A stretch of 10,973 nucleotides of DNA from the NCBI GenBank assembly GCA_031367715.1, contig JANLQJ010000311.1, positions 1 through 10,973 on the forward strand, in the 5' to 3' direction. This document shows positions 1 to 6,765 of the stretch, piece by piece. The notes beneath the pieces were generated by a model that saw only the letters and a list, made by a program, of their open reading frames with translations, did no database searches and had not been told where the DNA came from. The stretch is from JANYHF01 sp031367715 (lineage in GTDB: Bacteria; Pseudomonadota; Alphaproteobacteria; Rhizobiales; Hyphomicrobiaceae). Position 1 is the first letter of the stretch; every line of letters starts with the position of its first letter. A program made the position numbers and the translations under genes.

Positions 1-154
1 TTGACCTGTCACTTTGAAGGTTCGTGACAGAGGTCATGGCGTAGGGGCGCACAGCAGTGCGCCCGTCCAAGAGCTTGCCGCGCAGCTAGACGGGCGCACT
101 GCTGTGCGCCCTACGCCATGACCTCTGTCACGAACCTTCAAAGTGACAGGTCAA
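1..154. repeat. 154-base near-perfect palindrome (long inverted repeat)
   Basis: The left arm (1-67) and right arm (89-154) are reverse complements over their full length, differing only by one extra G in the left arm (the G run at 44-47). The loop is 68-88. Each arm also folds on itself: a GGGCGCA/TGCGCCC stem (45-51 with 58-64, and 92-98 with 105-111), and a CTGTCAC/GTGACAG stem in the left arm (6-12 with 24-30) that is mirrored in the right arm. The DNA could therefore form either one long cruciform or a row of small hairpins. The left arm begins at the first base of the window, so the repeat may extend further. This looks like an inverted duplication of a REP/BIME-like unit; no reading frame of note lies in it. 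Confidence 0.9.
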
Positions 155-195
155 ACCATAAGTTGGCTGGTGTTAGCGGCCACTTCTCTACCAAT

Positions 196-199
196 GGAG
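196..199 (+). promoter_or_regulatory. Probable ribosome binding site for the GTG-started exported protein
   Basis: GGAG lies 7 bases before the GTG at 207. It supports that start over the two in-frame ATG codons at 222 and 225, which have no such motif at a suitable distance. Confidence 0.45.
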
Positions 200-206
200 C
201 GCGCTT

Positions 207-599
207 GTGTTCCGCGTCTGCATGATGGCTCTCGCAATTTTCTGGTTGTTGGACTGGCCCCTTGGTTTCAGTCCTGCAATGGCCGATGATGGCCCGGCCG
301 GATCATACATCGCATTGGCGGTCGTGCCAGGGCAGGGCCGACTCCATCACGGTATTTCCAAACGAACATCCGCGGACATGGCGCAAAAAAGCGCTCTGAG
401 CCAATGTGGTGATCGAAAATGTCTTGTCGTGCAGATTTACGGACAGTTGCAGTGCGCGCACATAATACTAGGTGACACGCAAATTTGGTGGAACAATTTG
501 CGTTTTGATAGAAGTGAATCCAGTTCGGTTATGGATGTGTGCCGAAGCGAAGACAAGAATTGTCACACGCTTCTTTCAGATTGCCCCCCAATAACATAG
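207..599 (+). CDS. Small exported cysteine-rich protein, DUF4189-like
   Basis: This encodes a 130-residue protein with a likely Sec signal peptide: a short N-terminus, a hydrophobic stretch at about residues 6-24, and a probable cleavage site after AMA, leaving DDGPAG at the mature N-terminus. The mature part has six cysteines. It also has the pattern of DUF4189 proteins: a short 'S-Y-I-A-L-A' strand, then 'A-x-x-x-A-L-x-x-C-G-x-x-x-C-x-V-V'. Here that is SALSQCGDRKCLVV, followed by a further cysteine (LQCAH). The function of the family is unknown to me; these are typically small periplasmic or secreted proteins. The GTG start is chosen for its GGAG. The base composition is more A+T-rich than the flanking genes, which suggests acquisition from elsewhere. 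It is convergent with ptrB and not in an operon. The family assignment is by pattern only. Confidence 0.6.
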   Translation: MFRVCMMALAIFWLLDWPLGFSPAMADDGPAGSYIALAVVPGQGRLHHGISKRTSADMAQKSALSQCGDRKCLVVQIYGQLQCAHIILGDTQIWWNNLRFDRSESSSVMDVCRSEDKNCHTLLSDCPPIT

Positions 600-710
600 C
601 CGGTCCGCACTCGACGCGGCCGCCGCAATTCTGGTATGAGGGGCGGCTTGCACGAGTTGCAAACCAGCCCATCTAGGTTTGGGTCTTACGTTAATTCTGA
701 AATTTGAGAG

Positions 711-2810
711 TCATGATTTCGACCCCGCCACCTTCACCGCGAACGCAAACGCCAGCGCCGTCTCCTTCAGCCGCTCGAACCTCCCCGACGCACCCCCATG
801 CCCGGCGTCCATGTTGATCTTCATCACCAGCAGATTGCCATCCGTCTTCTTAGCACGCAACTTCGCCACCCACTTGGCCGGCTCCCAGTAGGTCACGCGC
901 GGGTCCGTCAATCCGCCCATCGCCAAGATCGCCGGATAGTCCTTTGCCTCGACATTGTCATACGGGCTATAGCTCAGCATATATCGGAACGCCGCCTCGT
1001 CCGTGATTGGATTGCCCCATTCTTTCCACTCGGGTGGGGTCAGGGGCAATGAATCATCCAAGATCGTGTTCACCACATCCACGAACGGCACCTCGGCCAC
1101 GATCCCGCGCCACAGATCCGGGGCCATGTTGGCGACCGCGCCCATCAGCAGCCCACCAGCCGAGCCGCCGTGCGCCACAATTTTCCCACGCGACGTGAAT
1201 TTCTCGGCCGCCAGATATTCGCCCGCGGCAATAAAATCAGTGAAAGTATTGATCTTCTTGTCGAGCTTGCCGTCGGTGTACCAATGATAGCCCTTGTCCT
1301 TGCCGCCGCGGATGTGCGCGATGGCGTAAACCCAGCCGCGGTCAACCAGCGACAGGCGCGTCACCGAGAACGAGGCGGGCATGGCGTAGCCGTAGCTGCC
1401 GTAGCCGTAGAGCATCAGCGGGGCGGTGCCATCCAGCTTGGTGCCGCGCCGATAGATCAGCGACACCGGCACCAACTCGCCGTCCTTGGCGGGCGCCATG
1501 ACGCGGCGGCTGATATAGTCGCTCGCCTGGTGGCCTGATGGCACTTCCTGAACTTTGCGAAGCGTGCGCTCGCGCGTCTCCATGTCGTAGTCCCAAGTCT
1601 CGCTGGGGCGCGTCATCGATGAGTACACAAAACGCAGCCGCGTGGTATCGAACTCGAAGCCGTCCAGCATGCCGAGCGAATAGGCCTCTTCGTCGAATTC
1701 GATGGAATGCTCGGCGCCATCTGACAGGCGGCGGATCACGATGCGCGGCAAGCCATCCTCGCGTTCCAGCCGCACAAGATGGTTCCGATACGCCGTCATC
1801 GCCAGGATCAGCCGGCCTTGGCGGTGCGGCTCAAGAACTGTCCAGTTCTCCCGGCCCGGAGCCGACACTGGCGCCGTGACGATGCGGAAATCCTCCGCGT
1901 CATCGGAATTGGTGAGGATGTAGAGCACCTTGCCGGAATGTTCGATGCTGTATTCGTGGCCAGCTTGGCGCGCGGCGACCAAGACGGTCACGGGTTCCGG
2001 CCGTTCGGTATCAATCAGGCGCAATTCGGTCTGCGTGTGGTCACGCACATGCGCGACGATGAAGCGTCCGCTTTGGGTCTGGCCCGCACCCACGAACATG
2101 CCCTGGTCGGCCTCGGCATAGACCAGTATGTCCTCGGCGACTGGCGTTCCCAGCACATGCCGATGCAACGTCAGCGAGCGATGATTGTCATCGAGCCGCG
2201 TGTAGTAGAGTGATTTGGAATCCGGTGACCATGCGAGGTTGGCGCTGGCATTGCCGATCTGGTCGGGCAAGTCCTGGCCGGTCGCGAGGTCGCGAAAACG
2301 GATCGTGCAATATTCCGAGCCGGTATCGTCCAACGCATAGGCCAAGAGCTTGTGATCGGGGCAGTGGCGCTGGTTTTCCAGGTTCCAGTAGGGCTTGCCT
2401 TTCGACAGCGCGTCGCCGTCAAGCAGGATTTGCTCCATTCCGCCGTCGCGCGGGGTGCGCACGATGCGCGGATGCTCGCTGCCAGTCACGAACCGATGTG
2501 CATAGGCCCACGGGCCGTCGGGAGAAGGCACGCCGGAATCGTCCTCCTTGATGCGGCCCTTCATCTCGGCAAACAGCGTCGCCTGCAGTTCCTCGGTATC
2601 GGCCAACGAGGCGGCAGTATAGGCGTTCTCGGCCTCCAGATAGGACCTTATGCGCGCATCGAGCAGTTCTGGCTTGCGCATCACCTCCTGCCAGTTAGCC
2701 GCGCGCAACCAAGCGTAGTCGTCACGAATGGTGCAGCCGTGGCGGGTGTACTCATGTGGCTCAATGGGAGCGACGGGTGGGGAGAGTTTTTTCTGGGGCG
2801 GAGTGCTCAT
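711..2810 (-). CDS. ptrB: Oligopeptidase B (prolyl oligopeptidase family, S9A)
   Basis: This is a 699-residue serine peptidase that cleaves short peptides after Arg or Lys, probably in the cytoplasm since no signal peptide is seen. The N-terminus (IEPHEYTRHGCTIRDDYAWLR) is the typical oligopeptidase B opening. Roughly residues 70-410 should form the seven-bladed beta-propeller that excludes large substrates, and the rest the alpha/beta-hydrolase domain. The nucleophile is Ser550 in GGSAGG, with Asp636 (GGLTDPRV) and His671 (DAGHGGASGRFE). The spacings (86 and 35) match the E. coli enzyme. The length is normal and the gene intact. The ATG at 2810 is preferred over an in-frame TTG at 2846 because the protein family starts here; no clear Shine-Dalgarno is seen for either. 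It is a single gene, divergent from wlbA. The stop is TGA at 711-713. Confidence 0.93.
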   Translation of the reverse strand: MSTPPQKKLSPPVAPIEPHEYTRHGCTIRDDYAWLRAANWQEVMRKPELLDARIRSYLEAENAYTAASLADTEELQATLFAEMKGRIKEDDSGVPSPDGPWAYAHRFVTGSEHPRIVRTPRDGGMEQILLDGDALSKGKPYWNLENQRHCPDHKLLAYALDDTGSEYCTIRFRDLATGQDLPDQIGNASANLAWSPDSKSLYYTRLDDNHRSLTLHRHVLGTPVAEDILVYAEADQGMFVGAGQTQSGRFIVAHVRDHTQTELRLIDTERPEPVTVLVAARQAGHEYSIEHSGKVLYILTNSDDAEDFRIVTAPVSAPGRENWTVLEPHRQGRLILAMTAYRNHLVRLEREDGLPRIVIRRLSDGAEHSIEFDEEAYSLGMLDGFEFDTTRLRFVYSSMTRPSETWDYDMETRERTLRKVQEVPSGHQASDYISRRVMAPAKDGELVPVSLIYRRGTKLDGTAPLMLYGYGSYGYAMPASFSVTRLSLVDRGWVYAIAHIRGGKDKGYHWYTDGKLDKKINTFTDFIAAGEYLAAEKFTSRGKIVAHGGSAGGLLMGAVANMAPDLWRGIVAEVPFVDVVNTILDDSLPLTPPEWKEWGNPITDEAAFRYMLSYSPYDNVEAKDYPAILAMGGLTDPRVTYWEPAKWVAKLRAKKTDGNLLVMKINMDAGHGGASGRFERLKETALAFAFAVKVAGSKS

Positions 2811-2851
2811 GGAGGAGAATCTGCCATTGAACGTGGGCAGCGGCAAGAGGC

Positions 2852-2888
2852 GGGGTCAGACCGCCATTTTTTTTCGGGGTCTGACCCC
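2852..2888. repeat. GGGGTCAGACC hairpin repeat
   Basis: Perfect 11-base arms (2852-2862 GGGGTCAGACC, 2878-2888 GGTCTGACCCC) enclose a 15-base loop containing a run of eight T. It sits about 40 bases upstream of the ptrB start. Palindromes with this GGGGTCAGACC core are a common intergenic repeat in proteobacteria, which is recalled rather than searched. The T-run is inside the loop, not after the stem, so a classical terminator is unlikely. It could affect the ptrB 5' leader. Confidence 0.75.
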
Positions 2889-2905
2889 ACGTCAGCGAGC
2901 GGCGC

Positions 2906-3172
2906 CTAGTACCCACTATCACAACTCCCTGGCACGTCTGATCGCCGAGGCCGGAGTGACTGGCAGGCGGCGGCGCGATGGCGATGTGGTTCATCGTCGA
3001 GTGCCGCCAACGCACCAGGCACCCGGGTTCGGCGACCCAAAGGGCGGCCGAAGACGCTTGCCGGGGGCGTCGCGCGGCCTGGCCGCTGACCCACATCGCC
3101 GCGACCGCGCTCCTGCCCGGCAAGCGTCTTGGGCCGTCATACGCGCCAGGGAGTTGTGATAGTGGGTACTAG
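2906..3172. mobile_element. MITE-like non-coding element with 28-bp terminal inverted repeats
   Basis: The two ends (2906-2933 and 3145-3172) are perfect 28-base inverted repeats, with weaker similarity continuing about 11 bases inward. Inside are a 21-base inverted repeat with one mismatch (3045-3065 with 3116-3136, core AAGACGCTTGCCGGG) and a 10-base one (2980-2989 with 3091-3100). These two internal pairings interleave, so they cannot both form in one simple hairpin. If the ends are taken as T2907 and A3171, the flanks share GCGGCG (2899-2904 and 3172-3177), a possible target duplication, though weak in GC-rich DNA. No transposase is encoded; short open frames across it show no family features. 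It is probably a non-autonomous transposable element or a large REP-type unit lying between two divergent genes. Confidence 0.65.
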
Positions 3173-3220
3173 CGGCGGCCCGCAGCAGATGCCGAATCGC
3201 TGTTGCCTCTGCTAGAAGGG

Positions 3221-3247
3221 TTGCCGGGGGTCGGGCGTAGGCATAAT
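3221..3247 (+). promoter_or_regulatory. Possible sigma70-type promoter of the wlb operon
   Basis: TTGCCG (3221-3226) and CATAAT (3242-3247) are separated by 15 bases. That is 4/6 and 5/6 matches to the -35 and -10 consensus, with a short spacer. Transcription would start about 25 bases before the GTG at 3278. It lies outside the adjacent inverted-repeat element. Weak evidence only. Confidence 0.3.
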
Positions 3248-3262
3248 GGCGCTGGCCGGAAC

Positions 3263-3268
3263 AGGGAG
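3263..3268 (+). promoter_or_regulatory. Ribosome binding site deciding the wlbA GTG start
   Basis: AGGGAG ends 9 bases before the GTG at 3278. This supports a GTG start, where the family's typical N-terminus (K-x-F-x-L-I-G-A-A-G) begins, rather than the longer in-frame extension back to 3203. Confidence 0.6.
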
Positions 3269-3277
3269 CGGACCGAC

Positions 3278-4255
3278 GTGAAGGCCTTCACGCTCATCGG
3301 CGCGGCTGGGTTTGTGGCGCCGCGGCACATGCGCAGCATCAAGGAGATCGGCGGCAGCCTGAAAGCGGCTCTCGACCGCTCGGACAGCGTCGGCATCATC
3401 GACAGCTATTTTCCGGACGCGCGCTTCTTCACCGAGTTCGAGCGCTTCGACCGCTACATCGATCGCAGCCGGCGGCTGGGCGAGAAGATCGACTATGTCA
3501 GCATTTGCTCGCCGAACTATCTGCACGACGCGCATGTGCGTTTTGCGCTGCGCTCCGATGCCGACGCCATCTGCGAAAAGCCGGTGGTGCTGAACCCGTG
3601 GAACATCGATGGCCTGGCCGAGTTGGAACAGAGCACCGGGCATAAGGTGAACACGATCCTGCAGCTGCGGCTGCATCCGGCCATTGCGGCGCTGCGCGAT
3701 CAGGTCGCTGCGGATCCCGCCAAGCCGATTCACGACGTTGACCTCACCTATGTCACATCGCGCGGGCGCTGGTACTACACCTCGTGGAAGGGCGATGAGT
3801 CCAAGTCGGGCGGCATCGCCACCAACATCGGCGTGCATTTCTATGACATGCTGAGCTTCGTATTCGGCGAGCTGCAAACCAATATCGTGCATCACCGGGC
3901 GATGGATTGCGCGTCGGGCTATCTGGAATACAGCCGCGCGCGCGTGCGCTGGTTTCTCTCCATCAATGCGCGCGATATCCCACCGCAGCTGGCCGCCACG
4001 CAGCGCACCTTCCGCTCCATCACCATGGACGGCAAGGAGATCGAATTCTCGGAGGGCTTCAACGATCTGCATACGGCAAGTTACCGCGAGATCATGGCCG
4101 GGCGCGGTTTCCCGCTTGAAGTGGTGCGGCCGAGCATCGAGACGGTGTCGGCAATCCGAACTGCGCCGCTTGAGCCCAAGCGCGGCGAGCAGCATCCATT
4201 CCTGGCCATGGTCATCGGCAATGCCGCGAGGTATCAGCATGGCTGGCCAATCTGA
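3278..4255 (+). CDS. wlbA: UDP-N-acetyl-2-amino-2-deoxy-D-glucuronate 3-dehydrogenase (WlbA/WbpB family)
   Basis: This 325-residue enzyme oxidises C3 of UDP-GlcNAcA with NAD+, giving the 3-keto sugar that WlbC aminates. It is a Gfo/Idh/MocA oxidoreductase. The Rossmann start VKAFTLIGAAGFVAPRH includes the glycine-rich turn (residues 8-17). The family EKP signature is at 100-102, with Lys101 as the likely catalytic lysine. GGIATNIGVHFYDM carries the family-conserved His187. In the well-studied Wlb/Wbp enzymes the NADH is recycled on the protein using 2-oxoglutarate, which links it to the aminotransferase; I assume the same here. The length is normal for the family. It is the first gene of a three-gene operon and overlaps wlbB by 17 bases. 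It could alternatively be named wbpB. Confidence 0.9.
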   Translation: MKAFTLIGAAGFVAPRHMRSIKEIGGSLKAALDRSDSVGIIDSYFPDARFFTEFERFDRYIDRSRRLGEKIDYVSICSPNYLHDAHVRFALRSDADAICEKPVVLNPWNIDGLAELEQSTGHKVNTILQLRLHPAIAALRDQVAADPAKPIHDVDLTYVTSRGRWYYTSWKGDESKSGGIATNIGVHFYDMLSFVFGELQTNIVHHRAMDCASGYLEYSRARVRWFLSINARDIPPQLAATQRTFRSITMDGKEIEFSEGFNDLHTASYREIMAGRGFPLEVVRPSIETVSAIRTAPLEPKRGEQHPFLAMVIGNAARYQHGWPI

Positions 4256-4856
4256 CGTCAGGGTTGAAATCGCTGAGCGGCCCGAACATCCGGGCGTGCA
4301 GATCCACGAGAGCGCCTATGTGGATGCGCCAACAAGGATCGGGGCGGGCACGCGCATCTGGCATTTTGCCCATGTCCTGGCCGATTGCGATATCGGGCGC
4401 GACTGTTCGCTCGGGCAGAATATCATGATCGGGCCGTCGGTACGGATCGGAAACGGTTGCAAGATCCAGAACAATGTCAGTCTTTACCAGGGCGTCACGC
4501 TGGAGGACGGCGTATTCTGCGGGCCATCGTGCGTCTTTACCAATGTCGATAATCCGCGCGCGGCGATTGTCCGCAAGAACGAGTTTCGCATAACGTTGGT
4601 CAAGCGCGGCGCCAGCATCGGCGCCAATGCCACGATCGTCTGTGGGCATACGTTGGGCGAGTATTGTTTCATCGCCGCCGGCGCCGTGGTGACGCGCGAC
4701 GTGCCGGCGTTCGCGCTGATGGCAGGCGTGCCGGCGCATCGCATCGGCTGGATGAGCAAAGCGGGCGCTAGATTGGGTGACGACCTCGTCTGCCCGATCG
4801 ATGGCAGCCGATACCAGGAGAGTGTCGATGGCGGCCTCGAACTCATCGGCAGCTGA
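4239..4856 (+). CDS. wlbB: UDP-2-acetamido-3-amino-2,3-dideoxy-glucuronate N-acetyltransferase (WlbB/WbpD family)
   Basis: This is a 205-residue left-handed beta-helix acetyltransferase. It would transfer acetyl from acetyl-CoA to the 3-amino group made by WlbC, giving UDP-GlcNAc3NAcA. Hexapeptide repeats run through most of the protein (IGAGTRI, IGRDCSLGQNIMIG, IGNGCKIQNNVSL, IGANATIVCGHTLG). It ends in the usual capping segment, AAGAVVTRDVPAFALMAGVPA. Such enzymes act as trimers. The 'IWHFAHV' and 'CGPSCVFTNVDNPRA' segments are typical of this subfamily. The ATG at 4239 is preceded by CGAGG (4227-4231) at 7 bases. The start overlaps the end of wlbA by 17 bases, and its own end overlaps wlbC by 29, so translation is probably coupled. 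An in-frame extension back to 3966 lies wholly inside wlbA and is not used. Confidence 0.9.
   Translation: MAGQSDVRVEIAERPEHPGVQIHESAYVDAPTRIGAGTRIWHFAHVLADCDIGRDCSLGQNIMIGPSVRIGNGCKIQNNVSLYQGVTLEDGVFCGPSCVFTNVDNPRAAIVRKNEFRITLVKRGASIGANATIVCGHTLGEYCFIAAGAVVTRDVPAFALMAGVPAHRIGWMSKAGARLGDDLVCPIDGSRYQESVDGGLELIGS
4816..4820 (+). promoter_or_regulatory. Ribosome binding site of wlbC, inside wlbB
   Basis: AGGAG lies 7 bases before the ATG at 4828. It fixes the start inside the wlbB coding sequence rather than at the ATG at 4777, which has no such motif. Confidence 0.7.
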
Positions 4857-6000
4857 GGCGGCGCGCGTGCCGATCCCGTTCATCGACCTGGCAGCGCAGC
4901 AGCATCTCATCCGTGAGCGGATTGATGCGGCGATCGCGCGTGTGCTCGATCATGGCCAATACATCATGGGACCAGAAGTGGCCGAGCTGGAGACGCGGCT
5001 CGCACGCTTCACGGGGGCGAAACACGCGATCGCTTGTGCCAGCGGGACCGATGCGCTGCTGATCGCCATGATGGCCTGGGGCGTGGGTCCCGGCGATGCC
5101 GTGCTGTGCCCGGCCTTCACCTATACGGCGACGCCGGAAACCATCGCGCTGCTCGGCGCAACGCCGGTGTTTGTGGATGTGGATGAGCACGACTTCAACG
5201 TCGATCCGGCGGGGTTGGCGTCAGGCATGGCGGCGGCACGGCGCGAGGGCCTGCGCCCGGTGGGCATGATCGCGGTCGACCTGTTTGGTCTGCCAGCGGA
5301 CTATCCGGCCATCGGCTCGTTTGCTCGCGAGCATGACCTTTGGGTGTTGGCCGATGCGGCGCAATCCTTTGGCGCAGTGCTTGGGGATAAGCGTACCGGC
5401 ACCCTCGGCGATATCACCGCGACCAGCTTTTTCCCGGCCAAGCCGCTTGGCTGCTACGGCGACGGCGGTGCGCTGTTCAGTGACGATGACCGGCTCGCCG
5501 AGGTCATGGCCAGCATCCGCCTGCACGGCAAGGGTAACGACAAATACGACATCGTGCGCGTCGGCGTGAACGGCCGGCTGGATACGCTGCAGGCCGCGAT
5601 CCTGATCGAGAAGCTGGCGATTTTCGAGGATGAGTGCGCGGCCCGCCAGACGATTGCGGCGCGTTACGCGGCGGGCCTGGCCGATGTGGTCAGTGTGCCA
5701 ATGGCTCCAGACGGCTCGACATCGGTATGGGCCCAATACACGATCCGGCTCCCGGCAGATCGGCGGGCGGCGGTCGCAAAAGCTCTGGAGGCCGATGGTG
5801 TGTCCACGAACGTGTACTATCCAAGGCCGCTGCACCACCAGACGGCGTATCGGCATTTCCCGATTTCGGGCAACGGGTTGCCGGTCTCGGAACGGCTATC
5901 GGCCGAGGTGTTGAGCCTGCCGATGCATCCGTATCTTTCCAAGGCGGACCAGGATTGGATCATCGCGAGTTTGCGTCGATCTCTGGCGAAGGGGCGGTAG
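4828..6000 (+). CDS. wlbC: UDP-2-acetamido-2-deoxy-ribo-hexuluronate aminotransferase (WlbC/WbpE, DegT/DnrJ/EryC1 family)
   Basis: This 390-residue PLP enzyme aminates the 3-keto sugar produced by WlbA, using glutamate as donor and so regenerating the 2-oxoglutarate that WlbA can use. After a variable 15-residue N-terminus the family opening VPIPFIDLAAQ appears. Landmarks are ASGTDALL (71-78, phosphate binding), LADAAQSFGA with Asp176 contacting the PLP ring nitrogen, and the Schiff-base Lys205 in TSFFPAKPLGCYGDGGA. The C-terminal half has the family motif NGRLDTLQAAIL and YYPRPLHHQ. The length is as expected. The last gene of the operon, it overlaps wlbB by 29 bases. Its TAG stop lies within the inverted repeat that also contains the stop of the convergent amidotransferase gene. 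Confidence 0.92.
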   Translation: MAASNSSAAEAARVPIPFIDLAAQQHLIRERIDAAIARVLDHGQYIMGPEVAELETRLARFTGAKHAIACASGTDALLIAMMAWGVGPGDAVLCPAFTYTATPETIALLGATPVFVDVDEHDFNVDPAGLASGMAAARREGLRPVGMIAVDLFGLPADYPAIGSFAREHDLWVLADAAQSFGAVLGDKRTGTLGDITATSFFPAKPLGCYGDGGALFSDDDRLAEVMASIRLHGKGNDKYDIVRVGVNGRLDTLQAAILIEKLAIFEDECAARQTIAARYAAGLADVVSVPMAPDGSTSVWAQYTIRLPADRRAAVAKALEADGVSTNVYYPRPLHHQTAYRHFPISGNGLPVSERLSAEVLSLPMHPYLSKADQDWIIASLRRSLAKGR

Positions 6001-6032
6001 GTTGGGTCAAGCAATTGCGCGACCCAACCTAC
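5997..6032. terminator. 12-bp perfect inverted repeat between convergent genes, possible bidirectional terminator
   Basis: Arms 5997-6008 (GTAGGTTGGGTC) and 6021-6032 (GACCCAACCTAC) are exact reverse complements around a 12-base loop. The left arm includes the TAG stop of wlbC (5998-6000) and the right arm the TAG stop of the amidotransferase gene (6029-6031, minus strand). No T-run follows on either side, so factor-independent termination is uncertain. Palindromes of the GTAGGTTGGGT type are common intergenic repeats in proteobacteria, recalled rather than searched. Confidence 0.6.
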
Positions 6033-6757
6033 GCAGCGGCGCTCTGGCAATGCTCCGCGAACCTTTTGACAAATCCAAACGTGTACGCATTATCCCGCAA
6101 ATCCAACGTGAGCTGATCGACATCGAGATATTGGTCTAGGTAGTGCTGGCGGTAACTGGCAAACAGCCCGCGCATCATCGCGGCACTGAATTCGGGATGG
6201 AACTGCAGGCCCCAGATGTGTTCATCGAAACGCGCCGCCTGGATGCCGCTGGCGCCGGCCGCCAGCAGCCTGGCATCGGCCGGCAAGGCCGTCGCGGTCT
6301 GCGAGTGGGCCGATTGCACGGCAAACTGCGCCGGCATGCCGGCAAACATCGGGTCGGCGAGGCCATCCGCCGTCAGAGCAATCTCGGACGATCCATATTC
6401 CGGGCCGGTTGGCGTATAGTCCACCGTACCGCCAAGCGCATGGGTCAGCAGCTGATGGCCAAAGCACACGCCCAGCATCGGCACTTTGCCACGGTGGCGG
6501 CGCACCCACGCTGCCTCGGCTTCCGCCCAAGGCTGCCGGTCGGTGATCATCGCCGCCGAGCCGGTCAGAATGACGCCGCAGAAGGACTCAGGGTCGGGCA
6601 AAGGCGCTCCGGCCTCGATGTCGAAGGCAACGAACGCTGACATGGGCATGCCGCTGGCCGCCGCGAACAACGTCTCCTGATCACCGCCGCAGGCCTGGAA
6701 AAAACCAGCTTCCATGCGCCGGAACGAGCCGTTGTTGAGGATGGCGATGGGTTTCAT
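6029..6757 (-). CDS. Class I glutamine amidotransferase-like protein, probable gamma-glutamyl hydrolase of the operon
   Basis: This 242-residue protein consists of a lone class I glutaminase domain. The nucleophile elbow GVCFGHQLL holds Cys98, and LQFHPEF holds His187 and Glu189, completing the triad. ILTGS and SAHSQ segments are like those of GMP synthase-type amidotransferases. No synthetase domain or partner is nearby. In this operon it most likely hydrolyses a gamma-glutamyl amide to glutamate plus the free amine-bearing acid, the role of PuuD in the putrescine pathway, although its sequence is of the GuaA-like type rather than clearly PuuD. It starts 8 bases after the alcohol dehydrogenase stop, so the two are co-transcribed; no good Shine-Dalgarno is visible. 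The specific substrate is inferred from context only. Confidence 0.8.
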   Translation of the reverse strand: MKPIAILNNGSFRRMEAGFFQACGGDQETLFAAASGMPMSAFVAFDIEAGAPLPDPESFCGVILTGSAAMITDRQPWAEAEAAWVRRHRGKVPMLGVCFGHQLLTHALGGTVDYTPTGPEYGSSEIALTADGLADPMFAGMPAQFAVQSAHSQTATALPADARLLAAGASGIQAARFDEHIWGLQFHPEFSAAMMRGLFASYRQHYLDQYLDVDQLTLDLRDNAYTFGFVKRFAEHCQSAAA

Positions 6758-6765
6758 GGCGGGAT

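Noticed and set aside
660..681. CAAACC/GGTTTG stem between the exported protein gene and ptrB as a terminator
   Set aside because: Only 6 paired bases with a 10-base loop and no T-run after it; too weak to call.
2728..3172. Several short open frames crossing the GGGGTCAGACC hairpin and the 267-base element
   Set aside because: They are translations of repeats. Their ends coincide with repeat arms and none shows a domain, signal peptide or convincing ribosome binding site.
3212..4240. 342-residue open frame antisense to wlbA
   Set aside because: It is a by-product of GC-rich codon use opposite a well-supported gene. It has no recognisable family motif and is rich in His, Arg and Ala, as expected of an antisense frame.
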